Of a DNA stretch of 64,000 nt, positions 63,668 to 64,000 are shown piece by piece; position 1 is the stretch's first letter, and every line of letters begins with the position of its first letter. The stretch lies in assembly GCA_014549065.1 (NCBI GenBank), contig JACDOX010000061.1, forward strand, positions 2,594,279 to 2,658,278, in the 5' to 3' direction. The notes below the pieces were generated by a model. The model searched no databases. It saw nothing but the letters and a program-made list of their open reading frames with translations, and had not been told where the DNA came from. This DNA is from Cardinalis cardinalis (taxonomy: Eukaryota; Chordata; Aves; Passeriformes; Cardinalidae). The position numbers and the translations under genes are program-made.

Positions 63668-64000
63668 TCATTCTAATTGTCAAGACAAAAGTTGGCAGTG
63701 AAGAGCTGAATGACAGCAACTGAAATTCAGTGCTTACAAATGTAAGCTAATGATCAAAGGAANAATAATCCTGACTATACATGCATAAAAATGAGCCCTG
63801 AAGAAGATGTTACTATTCTGGAGAAATCTTGGAATCATTGTGGAAGGTTTCTGGGTGTGTCCATGTTAGTATTTTAATTTGGATCACATGCATGCTTTTG
63901 AAGTGAATCTCCCTGTGGCCCCCAGTTACCTGTGCTTGCATCACAGCACTGTCCTGGAGAGCAGTGACCACACTCCCTTCCAGTGAAACCAAACCAGAAA

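Larger units (their letters stand above)
56357..64000 (+). other. CDYL2: CDYL2 intron 1, 5' part (runs off the window)
   Basis: After the exon 1 donor the first 0.8 kb is GC-rich island, and the remainder is AT-rich sequence without recognisable exons. The next exon should encode V-E-R-I-V-D-K and the chromodomain; nothing similar is seen in any frame up to 64000, in line with the very long first intron known for this gene. Visible contents are a C11 run (57824-57834), a 12-bp tandem duplication (61591-61614) and an (ATT)5 run (63651-63667). I recognise no interspersed repeat with confidence. Short ORFs here look random. Confidence 0.8.

Overview
This window reads as bird nuclear DNA, most likely from a songbird. 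Almost every interspersed repeat I can recognise is a CR1 LINE fragment. Several carry the avian 3' end (a 'gtcccttccaac'-type motif followed by 8-bp ATTCTATG-like units), and there is also one LTR of avian endogenous-retrovirus style. No Alu, L1 or other mammalian repeats are visible. The sequence is AT-rich apart from one large CpG island. Single Ns are scattered roughly every few hundred bases, and one 170-base N gap lies in the island.

One protein-coding feature can be supported: the first coding exon of CDYL2 (chromodomain Y-like 2) at 56333-56356 on the + strand. It encodes the eight residues MASGDLYE and ends at a GT splice donor. The exon sits inside a roughly 2-kb CpG island (about 55.19-57.14 kb), which is the CDYL2 promoter. 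From 56357 to the end of the window the sequence is the 5' part of CDYL2 intron 1, with no further exon recognised.

Positions 1 to about 55.0 kb are intergenic sequence upstream of CDYL2. In other vertebrates this is the gene-poor interval between CMC2 and CDYL2, and no CMC2 exon is visible here. It contains a solo LTR (3591-4007, inverted TGATG/CATCA ends, 4-bp CCTG flanks), six CR1 fragments in both orientations, several microsatellites, a perfect 16-bp-arm hairpin at 14941-14976, and AT-rich stretches with homeodomain-type TAAT motifs that could be distal enhancers but cannot be proved so here. A seventh CR1 fragment abuts the upstream edge of the CpG island.

The parts that deserve a second look are the promoter (a G-quadruplex-prone GGTCCC tandem next to the assembly gap, a (CTG)7 run in the presumed 5' UTR, a weak exon 1 donor, and strong antisense donors that suggest a divergent transcript), the solo LTR, the hairpin, and two unexplained pairs of shared sequence in the intergenic region. 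I found no convincing undescribed multi-gene system. Most open reading frames in the window look like chance ORFs.
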